This document shows positions 9,059-17,315 of a stretch of 64,000 nt of DNA, in pieces. A model generated the notes under the pieces. The model did no database searches and had not been told where the DNA came from. It saw only the letters and a list, made by a program, of their open reading frames with translations. Numbering within the stretch: position 1 is the stretch's first letter; every line of letters begins with the position of its first letter. The position numbers and the translations under genes were made by a program. The stretch lies in the NCBI RefSeq assembly GCF_003432115.1, contig NZ_QWDC01000001.1:124001-188000 (forward strand), given 5' to 3'. Source of the stretch: Mucilaginibacter conchicola. Its GTDB lineage: Bacteria > Bacteroidota > Bacteroidia > Sphingobacteriales > Sphingobacteriaceae.

Positions 9059-9610
9059 ATGGAGACTCTCGCACCTAATCCTACAAAGATCGCTACTAAA
9101 TGGGCGGTTATTTATGTTGTTGTATCAATCGTTATCACCTATACGTTTCAATTACTGAATATAGACCAGAACTCGGCGCTGAAGTATATAAGTTATTTGC
9201 CGTTCATCGCGTTTTGCTTTTTAGCACAGAAAGAATACAAAGACCAGTTGGGCGGCTTTGTCACTTTTGGTAAAGCTTTTAACCCGGGTTTCAGGTATTC
9301 GCTTTTCGGTGGATTATTATTAGGTGTATTTATCTTCATTTATCTACAGTATTTAAGTCCCGAGATGCTTCTTAAAGGCATGGAAGAGCAACGCACTCAA
9401 TTAGAAGCTAAAGGCATGTCTGATGACCAGATAGATAATGCCCTGGCCATGGGTAAAAAGATAGGCCCAATGCTGGGCGGTATCTTCACAGCAATCAGCA
9501 GCTTGATATTTGGGTCTATTGTAAGCCTTATTGGGGCAGCTATATTGAAAAGAGAGAAAACTGCTTTCGATATTCCAGACGAAACCACATCAACAGATCC
9601 AACTGTATAA
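9059..9610 (+). CDS. DUF4199 family membrane protein
   Basis: This 183-residue integral membrane protein has the DUF4199 pattern: two N-terminal membrane helices (about 15-60), a glycine-rich third helix after KAFNPGFRYSLFGG, a charged loop (MEEQRTQLEAKGMSDDQIDNAL), and a last helix near residues 140-165. Function is unknown. Members in Bacteroidota often sit near glycosyltransferase and isoprenoid or cell-envelope genes, and here glycosyltransferases, dxr and rseP lie just downstream on the other strand. It is the last gene of the run from 5029, followed by a terminator. Confidence 0.8.
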   Translation: METLAPNPTKIATKWAVIYVVVSIVITYTFQLLNIDQNSALKYISYLPFIAFCFLAQKEYKDQLGGFVTFGKAFNPGFRYSLFGGLLLGVFIFIYLQYLSPEMLLKGMEEQRTQLEAKGMSDDQIDNALAMGKKIGPMLGGIFTAISSLIFGSIVSLIGAAILKREKTAFDIPDETTSTDPTV

Positions 9611-9630
9611 TTTTACAGGTTGAAAATATC

Positions 9631-9660
9631 AAAGCCGCTTCAATTTGGAGCGGCTTTTTT
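9631..9660 (+). terminator. Rho-independent terminator
   Basis: A 9-bp stem (9631-9639 with 9649-9657), AAAGCCGCT against AGCGGCTTT, closes a 9-base loop and runs into a T tract. It ends the BatA to DUF4199 operon. Confidence 0.85.
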
Positions 9661-9717
9661 GTTGTGGAAATTTCATTCTGATGGATAGTGAAAATCTAAG
9701 GGCGTTCTCACCGCCAC

Positions 9718-9809
9718 GTCATTGCGAGGTACGAAGCAATCTCTTTGAGCAAGGTTGTATGTAGCATGTATAATTGTCCTTAAGAGATTGCTTCGTACCT
9801 CGCAATGAC
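9718..9809. repeat. Long perfect inverted repeat (ATTGCGAGGTACGAAGCAAT type)
   Basis: Two perfect 28-bp arms (9718-9745 and 9782-9809) surround a 36-base loop. The arm reads GTCATTGCGAGGTACGAAGC, then AATCTCTT. From memory, closely similar arms are scattered through many Bacteroidota genomes, so this is probably a non-coding mobile or palindromic repeat. It lies between two facing terminators. Confidence 0.85.
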
Positions 9810-9833
9810 ACATATTATTAAAAGAGTACTTCA

Positions 9834-9863
9834 TGAAAAAAAGCCCACCCAAACGGGCAGGCT
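9834..9863 (-). terminator. Terminator of the rseP transcript
   Basis: On the minus strand, a 9-bp stem (9863-9855 with 9850-9842, two G-U pairs) with a 4-base loop is followed by a run of U (A tract at 9834-9841). It lies 24 bases beyond the rseP stop codon. Confidence 0.75.
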
Positions 9864-9886
9864 TTCAAAATATCTAACTAAAGAGC

Positions 9887-11218
9887 TTATTTCTTCGTCA
9901 CTATCTTCACAATATCATTACCGAAAGCGAATACCATCAGCGAGATCAGCAGCACGAAACCTACTATCTGCGCACGCTCAAGGAATTTATCGCTTAGTGG
10001 TTTACCTTTTATCATCTCGATGATAAGGAATACCGTATGGCCACCATCAAGGCCCGGGATAGGCAACAAGTTAGTTAATGCCAGTACCATTGAAAGGAAA
10101 CCTACCAGGCTCCAGAACCTTACCCAATCAACTGTACCGCCAAATTTCTCGGCAATACCCAGCGGACTTGAAATAGCTTTAGTAGCTTTAACCTGGCCCG
10201 AGAAGATCTTTTTGATCCCTTTTGCGTTATCGGCAAACATACCCCATGCTCTTTTAGCACCAACCGGGAACGACTGGAAGAAACCGTATTTAATGGTCTT
10301 CAGGTTTGGCAAAATCTCTTTACGGGGGCGGAAGAAGCCTAAGTGGCCTTCTTTATCAATATTCGCTTTAAGGTCTAATAGGCTGTCTGCACGTTTAACA
10401 GAAAGATCAACCGTTTTGCCTTTGTTGGCTAATAATTGCGCCTGTAACTGATCGTAGAACACAGTGGGCACCTTGTTTACAGCCAAAATACTGTCGCCTT
10501 TGGTTAAGCCGATACGTTTAGCTTCGCCAACAACAGAATCAACGCTAAACTTGCCGCGCGGTACAATGCTGATAAACTCTTCGATCCCAAAGTCAGACAG
10601 GTCATTCAGGATAGTAGGGGGCACAGTAACATCAAATGTTGAGTCGCCTCGTTTTACGGTGAATACAGTGTTGTCCAATAACACTTTCGAGCTTACCAGA
10701 TCTTCAAAGCGCTGTAGCTCTTTGCCATTTACTGCAGTAATCTTATCGCCGGCTTTAAGGCCCATTTTCTGGCCTATCTTACCGGGAACAATACCGTACT
10801 GCACGGTTGACATCGGGGTATAGCTTTCACCATAGCGCACGGTAAGCATCCAGAAGATGAAAATACCAACTATAATGTTAACGATGATACCACCCAACAT
10901 CACTATCAAACGCTGCCAGGCTGGTTTCGCCCTAAATTCCCAGGGTTGTGGCGGGCCTGCAAGTTGTTCGGTATCCATAGATTCATCTATCATACCGGCA
11001 ATTTTTACGTACCCACCCAATGGCAACCAGCCAATACCATACTCAACACCTTTGTAGTTGAATTTGAAAAGGCTTACGCCCCAGGCATCAAAGAAAAGGT
11101 AAAACTTCTCTACCTTTATTCCGAAAGCACGGGCGGCCAAAAAATGCCCGAACTCGTGTAGTATCACTAAAATTGAAAGGCCCAGTATCAACTGGCCCGC
11201 CATCACCAAAACGCTCAT
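9887..11218 (-). CDS. rseP: RIP metalloprotease RseP (site-2 protease)
   Basis: This intramembrane zinc protease cuts membrane-bound anti-sigma factors or remnant signal peptides. The active-site helix HEFGH lies at residues 21-25. PDZ-like regions follow (GIVPGKIGQKMGLKAGDKI near 150, and a second repeat with AVNKVP near 240). The C-terminal LDG motif, in LLPIPGLDGGH, supplies the third zinc ligand near residue 395. Length (443) is typical. The gene starts 17 bases after dxr, the usual Bacteroidota dxr-rseP order, and is the last gene of the minus-strand run that begins at 17186. A hairpin terminator lies just past its end. Confidence 0.95.
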   Translation of the reverse strand: MSVLVMAGQLILGLSILVILHEFGHFLAARAFGIKVEKFYLFFDAWGVSLFKFNYKGVEYGIGWLPLGGYVKIAGMIDESMDTEQLAGPPQPWEFRAKPAWQRLIVMLGGIIVNIIVGIFIFWMLTVRYGESYTPMSTVQYGIVPGKIGQKMGLKAGDKITAVNGKELQRFEDLVSSKVLLDNTVFTVKRGDSTFDVTVPPTILNDLSDFGIEEFISIVPRGKFSVDSVVGEAKRIGLTKGDSILAVNKVPTVFYDQLQAQLLANKGKTVDLSVKRADSLLDLKANIDKEGHLGFFRPRKEILPNLKTIKYGFFQSFPVGAKRAWGMFADNAKGIKKIFSGQVKATKAISSPLGIAEKFGGTVDWVRFWSLVGFLSMVLALTNLLPIPGLDGGHTVFLIIEMIKGKPLSDKFLERAQIVGFVLLISLMVFAFGNDIVKIVTKK

Positions 11219-11235
11219 CCGTAGTTATATAAATG

Positions 11236-12402
11236 TTAAGCCTTTAACGGCATTTTTTGTATTAAATTTTGCGCAAATATGCGTGTTTCTTTATCAGTAT
11301 TCAAATAGTCGTGCAGGGTAGGGTTTTTGATGTAAGCTATCTGCTGCATGCAGCTTTCAATCACATCGCTCATCGCTAAAAAGCTTGTCTCGTTTGCCAG
11401 GAAAGCGGCCACCGCCACCTCGTTTGCTGCGTTAATGATACATGGCATATTACCCCCTTGCTCCATTGCCTCAAAAGCCAGTTTAAGGTTGCGGAAGGTA
11501 TCCATGTCCGGTTGCTCAAAGCTCAAATTAGCATAATCAGCAAAGCTGAAACGTTTGAAATTTGTTTTAATGCGCTGCGGATAAGTTAAAGCATATTGGA
11601 TAGGCAGCTTCATGTCCGGCAAACCCATTTGCGCTTTTATAGAACCATCCTCAAACTGCACCAAAGAGTGAACAATTGATTGTGGATGCACCACAACTTC
11701 TATCTGAGAAGGCTGCAGATCAAACAACCATTTGGCTTCGATCACTTCAAGCCCTTTGTTCATTAACGATGCCGAATCAATAGTGATCTTGGCGCCCATC
11801 ACCCAGTTGGGATGTTTTAAAGCGTGCTCCCTGGTTACATCAGCCAAAAACGCAGCCGACTTGCCACGGAACGGCCCGCCAGATGCCGTAAGGATGATCT
11901 TTTCGATAGCATTAGCTTCCTCGCCGGCAAGGCATTGGAAAATAGCCGAGTGTTCGCTATCAACCGGTAATATCTTTACGTTATGTTCTTTGGCAAGGCT
12001 GGTAACAATATCGCCGGCAACAACCAAAGTTTCTTTGTTTGCTAAGGCGATATCTTTACCGGCTTTAATGGCATTAATGGTTGGTTCCAACCCTGCAAAG
12101 CCTACCATAGCTGTTAATACCACATCTATCTCCGGAAGGGTTACATGGTCTTTTATCGCATTGTAACCTGCTAATACTTTGATGGGCAGATGCGCCAAAG
12201 CTTCTTTAACTTCGGTGTATTTGCTCTCATCGCAAATGATAACATAGGCAGGTAAAAACTCAATTGCCTGCTGTATCAACAGGTATGCGTTTGAATGTGC
12301 TGTTATCATAAAAGCTCTGAACAGCTGCTTGTTATCACGCACCACCTCAAGTGTTTGTGTGCCGATGCTGCCTGTAGAGCCAAGGATGGCTATATTTTTA
12401 AT
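11236..12402 (-). CDS. dxr: 1-deoxy-D-xylulose 5-phosphate reductoisomerase, non-canonical start
   Basis: This enzyme converts DXP to MEP, the committed step of the MEP isoprenoid pathway, using NADPH and a divalent metal. The NADPH-binding AILGSTGSIGTQ is encoded at about 12396-12360, and the body carries DSEHSAIFQ, LTASGGPF, HPNW..G.K.TIDSASLMNKG and HPQSIVHSL, so the enzyme looks complete. The first ATG, GTG or TTG in frame is the GTG at 12345, which lies after the nucleotide-binding motif and cannot be the true start. Between the in-frame stop at 12433-12435 and that GTG there is no ATG, GTG or TTG. The best start is ATT at 12402, giving (M)KNIAILGS and 388 residues, equivalent to E. coli MKQLTILGS. 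ATC at 12420 is the alternative. A sequence error or lost start codon is also possible. Confidence 0.85.
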   Translation of the reverse strand: MKNIAILGSTGSIGTQTLEVVRDNKQLFRAFMITAHSNAYLLIQQAIEFLPAYVIICDESKYTEVKEALAHLPIKVLAGYNAIKDHVTLPEIDVVLTAMVGFAGLEPTINAIKAGKDIALANKETLVVAGDIVTSLAKEHNVKILPVDSEHSAIFQCLAGEEANAIEKIILTASGGPFRGKSAAFLADVTREHALKHPNWVMGAKITIDSASLMNKGLEVIEAKWLFDLQPSQIEVVVHPQSIVHSLVQFEDGSIKAQMGLPDMKLPIQYALTYPQRIKTNFKRFSFADYANLSFEQPDMDTFRNLKLAFEAMEQGGNMPCIINAANEVAVAAFLANETSFLAMSDVIESCMQQIAYIKNPTLHDYLNTDKETRIFAQNLIQKMPLKA

Positions 12403-12418
12403 ATGGTTGTTACGTTCG

Positions 12419-12440
12419 ATTGTTTTATTGTTTTATTGTT
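12419..12440. repeat. Short tandem repeat (ATTGTTTT) in the dxr leader
   Basis: Nearly three copies of the 8-base unit ATTGTTTT lie directly before the dxr reading frame and include the in-frame stop. Slippage here may have reshaped the dxr start region. Confidence 0.7.
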
Positions 12441-12464
12441 GGCAAAGTTTGAATTATAAAAGTT

Positions 12465-12848
12465 TTAAACTTTAAGCCGTTCGTCGGTGAATTTTATCAA
12501 TTGATGTATCTCTTTCGGCAATGCATTTAATGTAGCGGTAAAACGTAAGTGGGTTTCGTTATCGATCAGATTTCTGACCAAAGCTTTATTACACCAATCA
12601 ACACATTCTTTTACAGAGCCAAAGCTGTAGTAATAGAATTTGATTTTATCCTTTTTGTGATATCGACCAAACCCCTCGGCTATATTTGCTGATATTGAAT
12701 CAGCTGCATTCACAAATTGTTTTCCAATTGTATCTTTTGCAAAGTAATCCCATTTTATAACTATTCTCCAAACTTCATTGGTAAAAGCAAAAGAGGACTT
12801 ATAACAAGTTAAGTCATCTAATTGGAGATAGTTTTTTTCGTTTGACAC
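12465..12848 (-). CDS. Four-helix bundle protein (S23 / 23S rRNA intervening-sequence type)
   Basis: This small helical protein (about 127 residues) matches the four-helix-bundle family first seen in intervening sequences of 23S rRNA genes. Family hallmarks are present: LTCYKSSFAFTNEVW at the start, IGKQFVNAADSISANIAEGFGR in the middle, and FYYYSFGSVKEC. I chose the GTG at 12848 (MSNEKNY), which sits closest to the family start; a TTG at 12866 would add six residues. Here it stands alone between the GH3-family gene and dxr, not inside an rRNA gene. Its function is unknown, and free-standing copies are frequent in Bacteroidota. Confidence 0.85.
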   Translation of the reverse strand: MSNEKNYLQLDDLTCYKSSFAFTNEVWRIVIKWDYFAKDTIGKQFVNAADSISANIAEGFGRYHKKDKIKFYYYSFGSVKECVDWCNKALVRNLIDNETHLRFTATLNALPKEIHQLIKFTDERLKV

Positions 12849-12874
12849 AATCACTCTATAAAGCAATACAACAA

Positions 12875-14374
12875 TTAAACAATATATCCAGATAATTCAT
12901 CCGCAATTTTCCTGTCGTTTGATAGGCGCGGAACTTTGTTTTGCCCGCCAAGTTTACCCTGGCTGCGCATGTAGTTAATGAAAGCATCTTTCTTTAAACT
13001 TCTGACAATTAAAGGCTGCAAAATGTTACCCTCAATTAAGTCAAAATAGTAAATATTTTTCTGTTGTAGTGCCTTATCTACTTTAAGTGCAAAGGCTACC
13101 ATATCTTTAGGCTCGGTGCCAAACTCAATAAACCACTCATGGTAAGGTAATTGACCGCCCTCAGGTGCAACCTGCGGCGCTACCGTAAACTCTATAATAT
13201 CTATACCTTCTTCTGCTGCAACACTTAACAAAGCTTGTTCTACTTCCTCGCCAATAACGTGTTCGCCGAAGGCTGAGATATAGTGCTTGATGCGGCCGGA
13301 CACTACGATCTTATAAGGATCTTTCGATACAAACTTAACTGTATCGCCAATGCTGTAGCCCCAAAGGCCGGCGCTGGTGTTCAGAATAAGCGCGTAGTTT
13401 TTATCTAAGTCCACATCTTTTAAGTTAATGCGGGTTGGGTTCTCGTTAAAATACTCATCGCTTGGGATAAACTCATAGAAGATCCCCGCATCTACCATCA
13501 GCAATAGACCTTTTTCTTTCTGCGAATCCTGGAAAGCTATAAAACCTTCTGATGCAGGGTAGGTTTCGATGCTGTCAATCCCAAAACCAATGCTCTCTTC
13601 CATACGGGCGCGATAGGGCTGGTAATTAACACCGCCATGCACGTATAGTTTAAAGTTCGGGAAAATGTCTTTTATCTTTTTACCGCCTGATATTGCCGAA
13701 AGCCTGTCGAAATACATCTGGCACCATGGTGGTATGCCCGATATAAGGCGCATATCCTCATTCTTGGTTTCTTCAACAATGGCGTCAACCTTTTCTTCCC
13801 AGTCTTCAATGCAATTGGTTTGATAGGATGGGAGCCTGTTCTTTTGCAGGTACCCAGGCACGTGGTGCGCTACGATGCCTGAGAGGCGACCGGTTTGGAT
13901 GCCATGTTTCTCGGCCAATACAGGGCTGCCTTGCAAGAATATCATTTTGCCATCTACAAAATCGGCTTTACCGGTCTCGTGGATGTAGCTTAATAAAGCG
14001 TTACGGGCAGCTTTAATATGCTCCGGCATGCTTTCCTTTGAGATCGGGATATATTTTACTCCTGATGTTGTACCAGATGTTTTAGCCAGATAAGCAGGTT
14101 TGCCTGGCCATGTTACATTCTCTTCGCCGTTTACTACGCGCTCAATGTAAGGGCGCAATTCTTCGTAATCGCGAACGGGAACTTGTTTCTTAAAGTCTTC
14201 GTAGTTGTTTATCGCGGCAAAATTATGGTCGATCCCAAAAGCGGTATTCTTAGCTTGATGAACCAAATGGCTAAAGTTTTTTTGCTGCAACGCCAGTGCA
14301 TTTGTGCGCATAGTATTGAGCTGCCGGTTAACAAACCACGCAAAAACCTTACTTAACGATGCTTTGATACCCAT
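12875..14374 (-). CDS. GH3 family acyl-adenylating enzyme (auxin-GH3-like)
   Basis: This 499-residue member of the ANL superfamily GH3 branch is related to plant enzymes that join amino acids to jasmonate or auxin. The ATP-binding signature KTSGTTSGVKYIPIS lies near residue 92. Later come YPASEGFIAFQ (acyl and adenine pocket), the YSIGDTVKFV segment and the hinge-side VSGRIKHYISAFGEHV, all typical of the family. It probably activates a carboxylic acid with ATP; its substrate in Bacteroidota is unknown. It starts 6 bases after the membrane protein gene at 14381 and belongs to the same run as the glycosyltransferases, so a link to envelope or lipid modification is possible. Confidence 0.9.
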   Translation of the reverse strand: MGIKASLSKVFAWFVNRQLNTMRTNALALQQKNFSHLVHQAKNTAFGIDHNFAAINNYEDFKKQVPVRDYEELRPYIERVVNGEENVTWPGKPAYLAKTSGTTSGVKYIPISKESMPEHIKAARNALLSYIHETGKADFVDGKMIFLQGSPVLAEKHGIQTGRLSGIVAHHVPGYLQKNRLPSYQTNCIEDWEEKVDAIVEETKNEDMRLISGIPPWCQMYFDRLSAISGGKKIKDIFPNFKLYVHGGVNYQPYRARMEESIGFGIDSIETYPASEGFIAFQDSQKEKGLLLMVDAGIFYEFIPSDEYFNENPTRINLKDVDLDKNYALILNTSAGLWGYSIGDTVKFVSKDPYKIVVSGRIKHYISAFGEHVIGEEVEQALLSVAAEEGIDIIEFTVAPQVAPEGGQLPYHEWFIEFGTEPKDMVAFALKVDKALQQKNIYYFDLIEGNILQPLIVRSLKKDAFINYMRSQGKLGGQNKVPRLSNDRKIADELSGYIV

Positions 14375-14380
14375 AGCAGA

Positions 14381-15109
14381 TCAGTCGGTCTCGTTAATTT
14401 CATCATCAACATCCTGATGGCTGTAAATGAGTTTACGATACGTAACAGCCAATATAATGTTCACAAAAGGGTAAGTGAACAGAATAAGGATGGATATAAT
14501 GGGGTAGTACTGCGAAAGCTTTGCAGGTAAAGCGATCAATAAAATGATGATCAGCAATATGGTAATCACCTTGATGATGTAGCCGCCGGTTAGTTTAAAG
14601 CTTTGCTTGATAGATTCTATTGGCCCCGAGTCATCATCTACAATAAAGGTGTTGAAAAACATTACCCTTAATGCAAGGTATAAGCCGCCAAGGCCGGCAA
14701 GTACTTCAATTGCAAATTGTATGTTGGGTTGCTCTTCAAGATAATCTATCAGGATCCCTAAATTGGTTACAATAAAGGCAAATATGAACACTACCACAAG
14801 ATAGCTCACCACCATTTTGGCTTTCGGGATCACCTGGATAAATTCAAAATCGTAGTATTTGCTATCAATAACGGTAAAGATGAGTTTATATAAGCCGAGC
14901 GTAGTGTAGGCTTGCAGCCAGATGAGGATGAAAGTAACGATCATTGATCCCCAATAATCCTCTGGCGTATACATAAAACCGGCTACTAAACCCAAAACAC
15001 CCAGTAAAAAGAAGGCTATAACCGAGTAAACTATAATGGTTACAAAATTCTTTCTGAAAATATCCCATGAAGATTTTACGGTCTCCACAACCGAAAATGG
15101 GTGATACAT
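14381..15109 (-). CDS. Multi-pass membrane protein of unknown function
   Basis: This 242-residue protein has about five or six hydrophobic helices: near 22-46, 54-75, 98-120, 130-150, 175-195 and 200-225. The start HPFSVVETVKSSWDIFRKNF and the later FIVDDDSGPIESIKQSFKLTGGY are reminiscent of the membrane domain seen in glycerophosphodiester phosphodiesterase-type proteins, but no enzyme domain is attached. The C-terminus is acidic (HQDVDDEINETD). It sits 10 bases after the GT2 gene and 6 bases before the GH3 gene. No function can be assigned. Confidence 0.75.
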   Translation of the reverse strand: MYHPFSVVETVKSSWDIFRKNFVTIIVYSVIAFFLLGVLGLVAGFMYTPEDYWGSMIVTFILIWLQAYTTLGLYKLIFTVIDSKYYDFEFIQVIPKAKMVVSYLVVVFIFAFIVTNLGILIDYLEEQPNIQFAIEVLAGLGGLYLALRVMFFNTFIVDDDSGPIESIKQSFKLTGGYIIKVITILLIIILLIALPAKLSQYYPIISILILFTYPFVNIILAVTYRKLIYSHQDVDDEINETD

Positions 15110-15119
15110 ACTACGCTCC

Positions 15120-16088
15120 CTACGACCTTTTTAAAATAACACGTTTCCAAAAATCCTGCATAAAACCTAAACCGTAAGCAGTAAGCTGGGTTAGTGCAGC
15201 AATTATGCTCAAAAATGCAATTTTTAGCGATTTATTCTTTATAAGAGAGTGAAAAAATATTAACAAAATGTAAAGTGCCAACACTGCATTACACAATACG
15301 GCAATACGCCATGCAAACAGGTTGGCTATTATGGTAAACAGAATGCCCAACGTTGCGCAAGCCGGAAAAAAATGCACCAGTTTTAATTGCGAGGGAAAGA
15401 ATTTGTAAATGTTAATACGTGCCCTGCCGAAAAAGTGCAGCTGCTTATAAAACTTTACAAAATCAGTACGGCGCTTGTGGTAAACAATAGCATTAGGTAT
15501 AAGGCCTATCTTAAAACCCGATGAATGGATGCGGATGCTGTACTCAATATCCTCGCCCAGGCGGGTGATGATAAAGCCGCCAACTTTTTCCCATACAGCA
15601 CGCGAGATACCCATATTAAAACTGCGCGGATGGAACTGACCGATCCCTTTTTTGTTACCACGGATACCACCGGTGGTAAAAGGCGATGTCATGGCATAGC
15701 TGATAGCCTTTTGTATGGGGGTGAACGATGCATGTGCGCCATCGGGGCCACCGTAAGCATCCAGCCAGTTGGTAGCAAGAGAATCGTTTACTATCTGTAG
15801 GTAATTCTCCGGGATCAAACAGTCCGAATCAAATATCACAAAGTAATCGCCTTTGGCGCGTTCAAACCCGAAGTTGCGGGTAAAACCCTGGCCTTCGTTC
15901 GGCTTTTCGTAATAACGGAGGTCGAGCCTGTCGGTATATTTTTTTACTATCTCATCAGCCTTGTTTACAGAACCATCCTCAAGCACCAAAACCTCAAACT
16001 GCTTATATGTTTGGCGGGTAAGGGTATCCAGTAATTCGTCAATTTCCTGGGGGCGATTATATAAAGGTATGATGATGGAGAAAAACAT
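15120..16088 (-). CDS. Family 2 glycosyltransferase, membrane-anchored
   Basis: This predicted sugar transferase acts at the inner face of the cytoplasmic membrane. The 322-residue chain begins with the GT-A fold (SIIIPLYNRP, VLEDGS), has the nucleotide-sugar and metal motif FDSDC near residue 90 and an ED-type acceptor-site motif, RLGEDIEYS, near residue 190. Three hydrophobic helices lie toward the C-terminus (about 235-310). It probably adds a sugar to a lipid-linked or envelope glycan. It is the second gene of the minus-strand run starting at 17186 and is separated from the first GT by a repeat-filled gap of 147 bases. The sugar used is unknown. Confidence 0.9.
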   Translation of the reverse strand: MFFSIIIPLYNRPQEIDELLDTLTRQTYKQFEVLVLEDGSVNKADEIVKKYTDRLDLRYYEKPNEGQGFTRNFGFERAKGDYFVIFDSDCLIPENYLQIVNDSLATNWLDAYGGPDGAHASFTPIQKAISYAMTSPFTTGGIRGNKKGIGQFHPRSFNMGISRAVWEKVGGFIITRLGEDIEYSIRIHSSGFKIGLIPNAIVYHKRRTDFVKFYKQLHFFGRARINIYKFFPSQLKLVHFFPACATLGILFTIIANLFAWRIAVLCNAVLALYILLIFFHSLIKNKSLKIAFLSIIAALTQLTAYGLGFMQDFWKRVILKRS

Positions 16089-16091
16089 TTC

Positions 16092-16235
16092 GTAGATGTG
16101 CAGATTTCAAATGTGCAGATATGCAGATGAATAAAATTAAATGTGTAGATGTGCAAATATGCAGATGTAATTATGTAATTCTTAATGATGTTGAAAGAAA
16201 CATCTGCACACCTGCACATTTGCATATCTGCACAT
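16092..16235. repeat. Degenerate GTGCAGATATGCAGATG repeats with inverted partner
   Basis: The gap between the two GT genes is filled with variants of a 9-base unit (TGTGCAGAT / ATGCAGATG). Direct copies lie at 16094-16169, and the reverse complement of the same units lies at 16201-16235, so the region can fold back on itself. It holds no plausible gene. Units vary in sequence and spacing, unlike a CRISPR array. Confidence 0.75.
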
Positions 16236-17186
16236 CTATATCGTTTCTGCTATCTGGTAATTATTGCGGTCGTGCGAGTTACGCGATACCAGTTCGGCAA
16301 CAAAGCCGGTAAGGAATAGCTGCGACCCCAGGATAATAGCTACCAGTGCTATATAAAACAAAGGATTGGCCGTAACATCACGGTAAGGCAGATGCTGCGA
16401 TATTAAGTATAATTTCTCGGCCAGCATCCACACTGCAATAACAATACCTGCAAAGAAACTCAGCGTACCCATTGCACCAAAAAAATGCATAGGGCGTTTG
16501 CCGAATTTGCCTACAAAGAATATAGATAAAAGATCAAGGAACCCGTTGATAAACCTGCTCCAGCCAAATTTGGTTTTACCGTATTTACGTGCACGGTGCT
16601 CAACCACTTGTTCGCCAATTTGGGTAAAGCCGGCCCATTTGGCCAGTACGGGTATGTAACGGTGCATCTCGCCGTAAACTTCAATGTTTTTTACAACAGC
16701 GCCGCGGTAAGCTTTAAGGCCGCAATTAAAATCGTGCAGGTTGTTGATGCCGCTCATTTTGCGGGTAGCAGCATTGAATAACTTGGTAGGGATGGTTTTA
16801 GATAAAGGATCGTAGCGTTTTGCTTTCCAGCCCGATATCAGATCGTAATTTTCCTCTTTAATGCGGCGGTAAAGTTCGGGTATCTCATCCGGGCTATCCT
16901 GCAGGTCGGCATCCATGGTAATAACCACATCGCCACGGGCAGCATCAAAGCCAATGTTTAAGGCTGCTGATTTGCCATAGTTTCTTCTGAAACGGAAACC
17001 CCTTATAAAAGGATTATTTTCTTTCAGTTTCATGATCATGCCCCATGAACCGTCATCACTGCCGTCATCAATCAGCACAATCTCGTAGGTAAATTTATTT
17101 TCGTCCATTACACGGTTTATCCATGAGGTAAGCTCCGGTAACGATTCAACTTCATTATATAGTGGTACTACTACTGATATATCCAT
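16236..17186 (-). CDS. Polyprenyl-phosphate glycosyltransferase (GT2, DPM1/GtrB/ArnC-like)
   Basis: This 316-residue enzyme of the dolichol-phosphate-mannose-synthase type moves a sugar from a nucleotide donor onto undecaprenyl phosphate. The fold shows VVVPLYNEVESLPEL, the DDGSDDGS loop (about 41-48), MDADLQDSPDEIPEL (metal site near residue 92), FNCGLKAYRG, and EHRARKYGKTKFGWSRFI before two C-terminal membrane helices (about 230-260 and 275-305). This layout is typical of GtrB/ArnC relatives. It is the first gene of a long minus-strand run, with a good -7 box 31 bases upstream. The product lipid-sugar could feed the next glycosyltransferase; the sugar is not known. Confidence 0.92.
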   Translation of the reverse strand: MDISVVVPLYNEVESLPELTSWINRVMDENKFTYEIVLIDDGSDDGSWGMIMKLKENNPFIRGFRFRRNYGKSAALNIGFDAARGDVVITMDADLQDSPDEIPELYRRIKEENYDLISGWKAKRYDPLSKTIPTKLFNAATRKMSGINNLHDFNCGLKAYRGAVVKNIEVYGEMHRYIPVLAKWAGFTQIGEQVVEHRARKYGKTKFGWSRFINGFLDLLSIFFVGKFGKRPMHFFGAMGTLSFFAGIVIAVWMLAEKLYLISQHLPYRDVTANPLFYIALVAIILGSQLFLTGFVAELVSRNSHDRNNYQIAETI

Positions 17187-17216
17187 TTAAAAAAGAACCT
17201 TGTGTAAGGTTAGCTG

Positions 17217-17224
17217 CAAAAATA
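17217..17224 (-). promoter_or_regulatory. Candidate -7 promoter box for the glycosyltransferase run
   Basis: On the minus strand this reads TATTTTTG, a perfect match to the Bacteroidota -7 consensus TAnnTTTG, 31 bases before the ATG at 17186. No clear TTG -33 element is seen at the usual distance. Confidence 0.45.
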
Positions 17225-17315
17225 TAAAAATTACGTACGGTAAGTATATATTAATGGCTCATTTTGACGGTTGGAATTTCCTTGTTATTTTTAAAACCTG
17301 AAACTTTGTCACTGC

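Noticed and set aside
11236..12345. dxr starting at GTG 12345
   Set aside because: Would delete the conserved NADPH-binding motif encoded just upstream in the same open frame.
16092..16235. Possible CRISPR array
   Set aside because: Units are about 9 bases, degenerate, unevenly spaced and partly inverted; no spacers and no cas genes.
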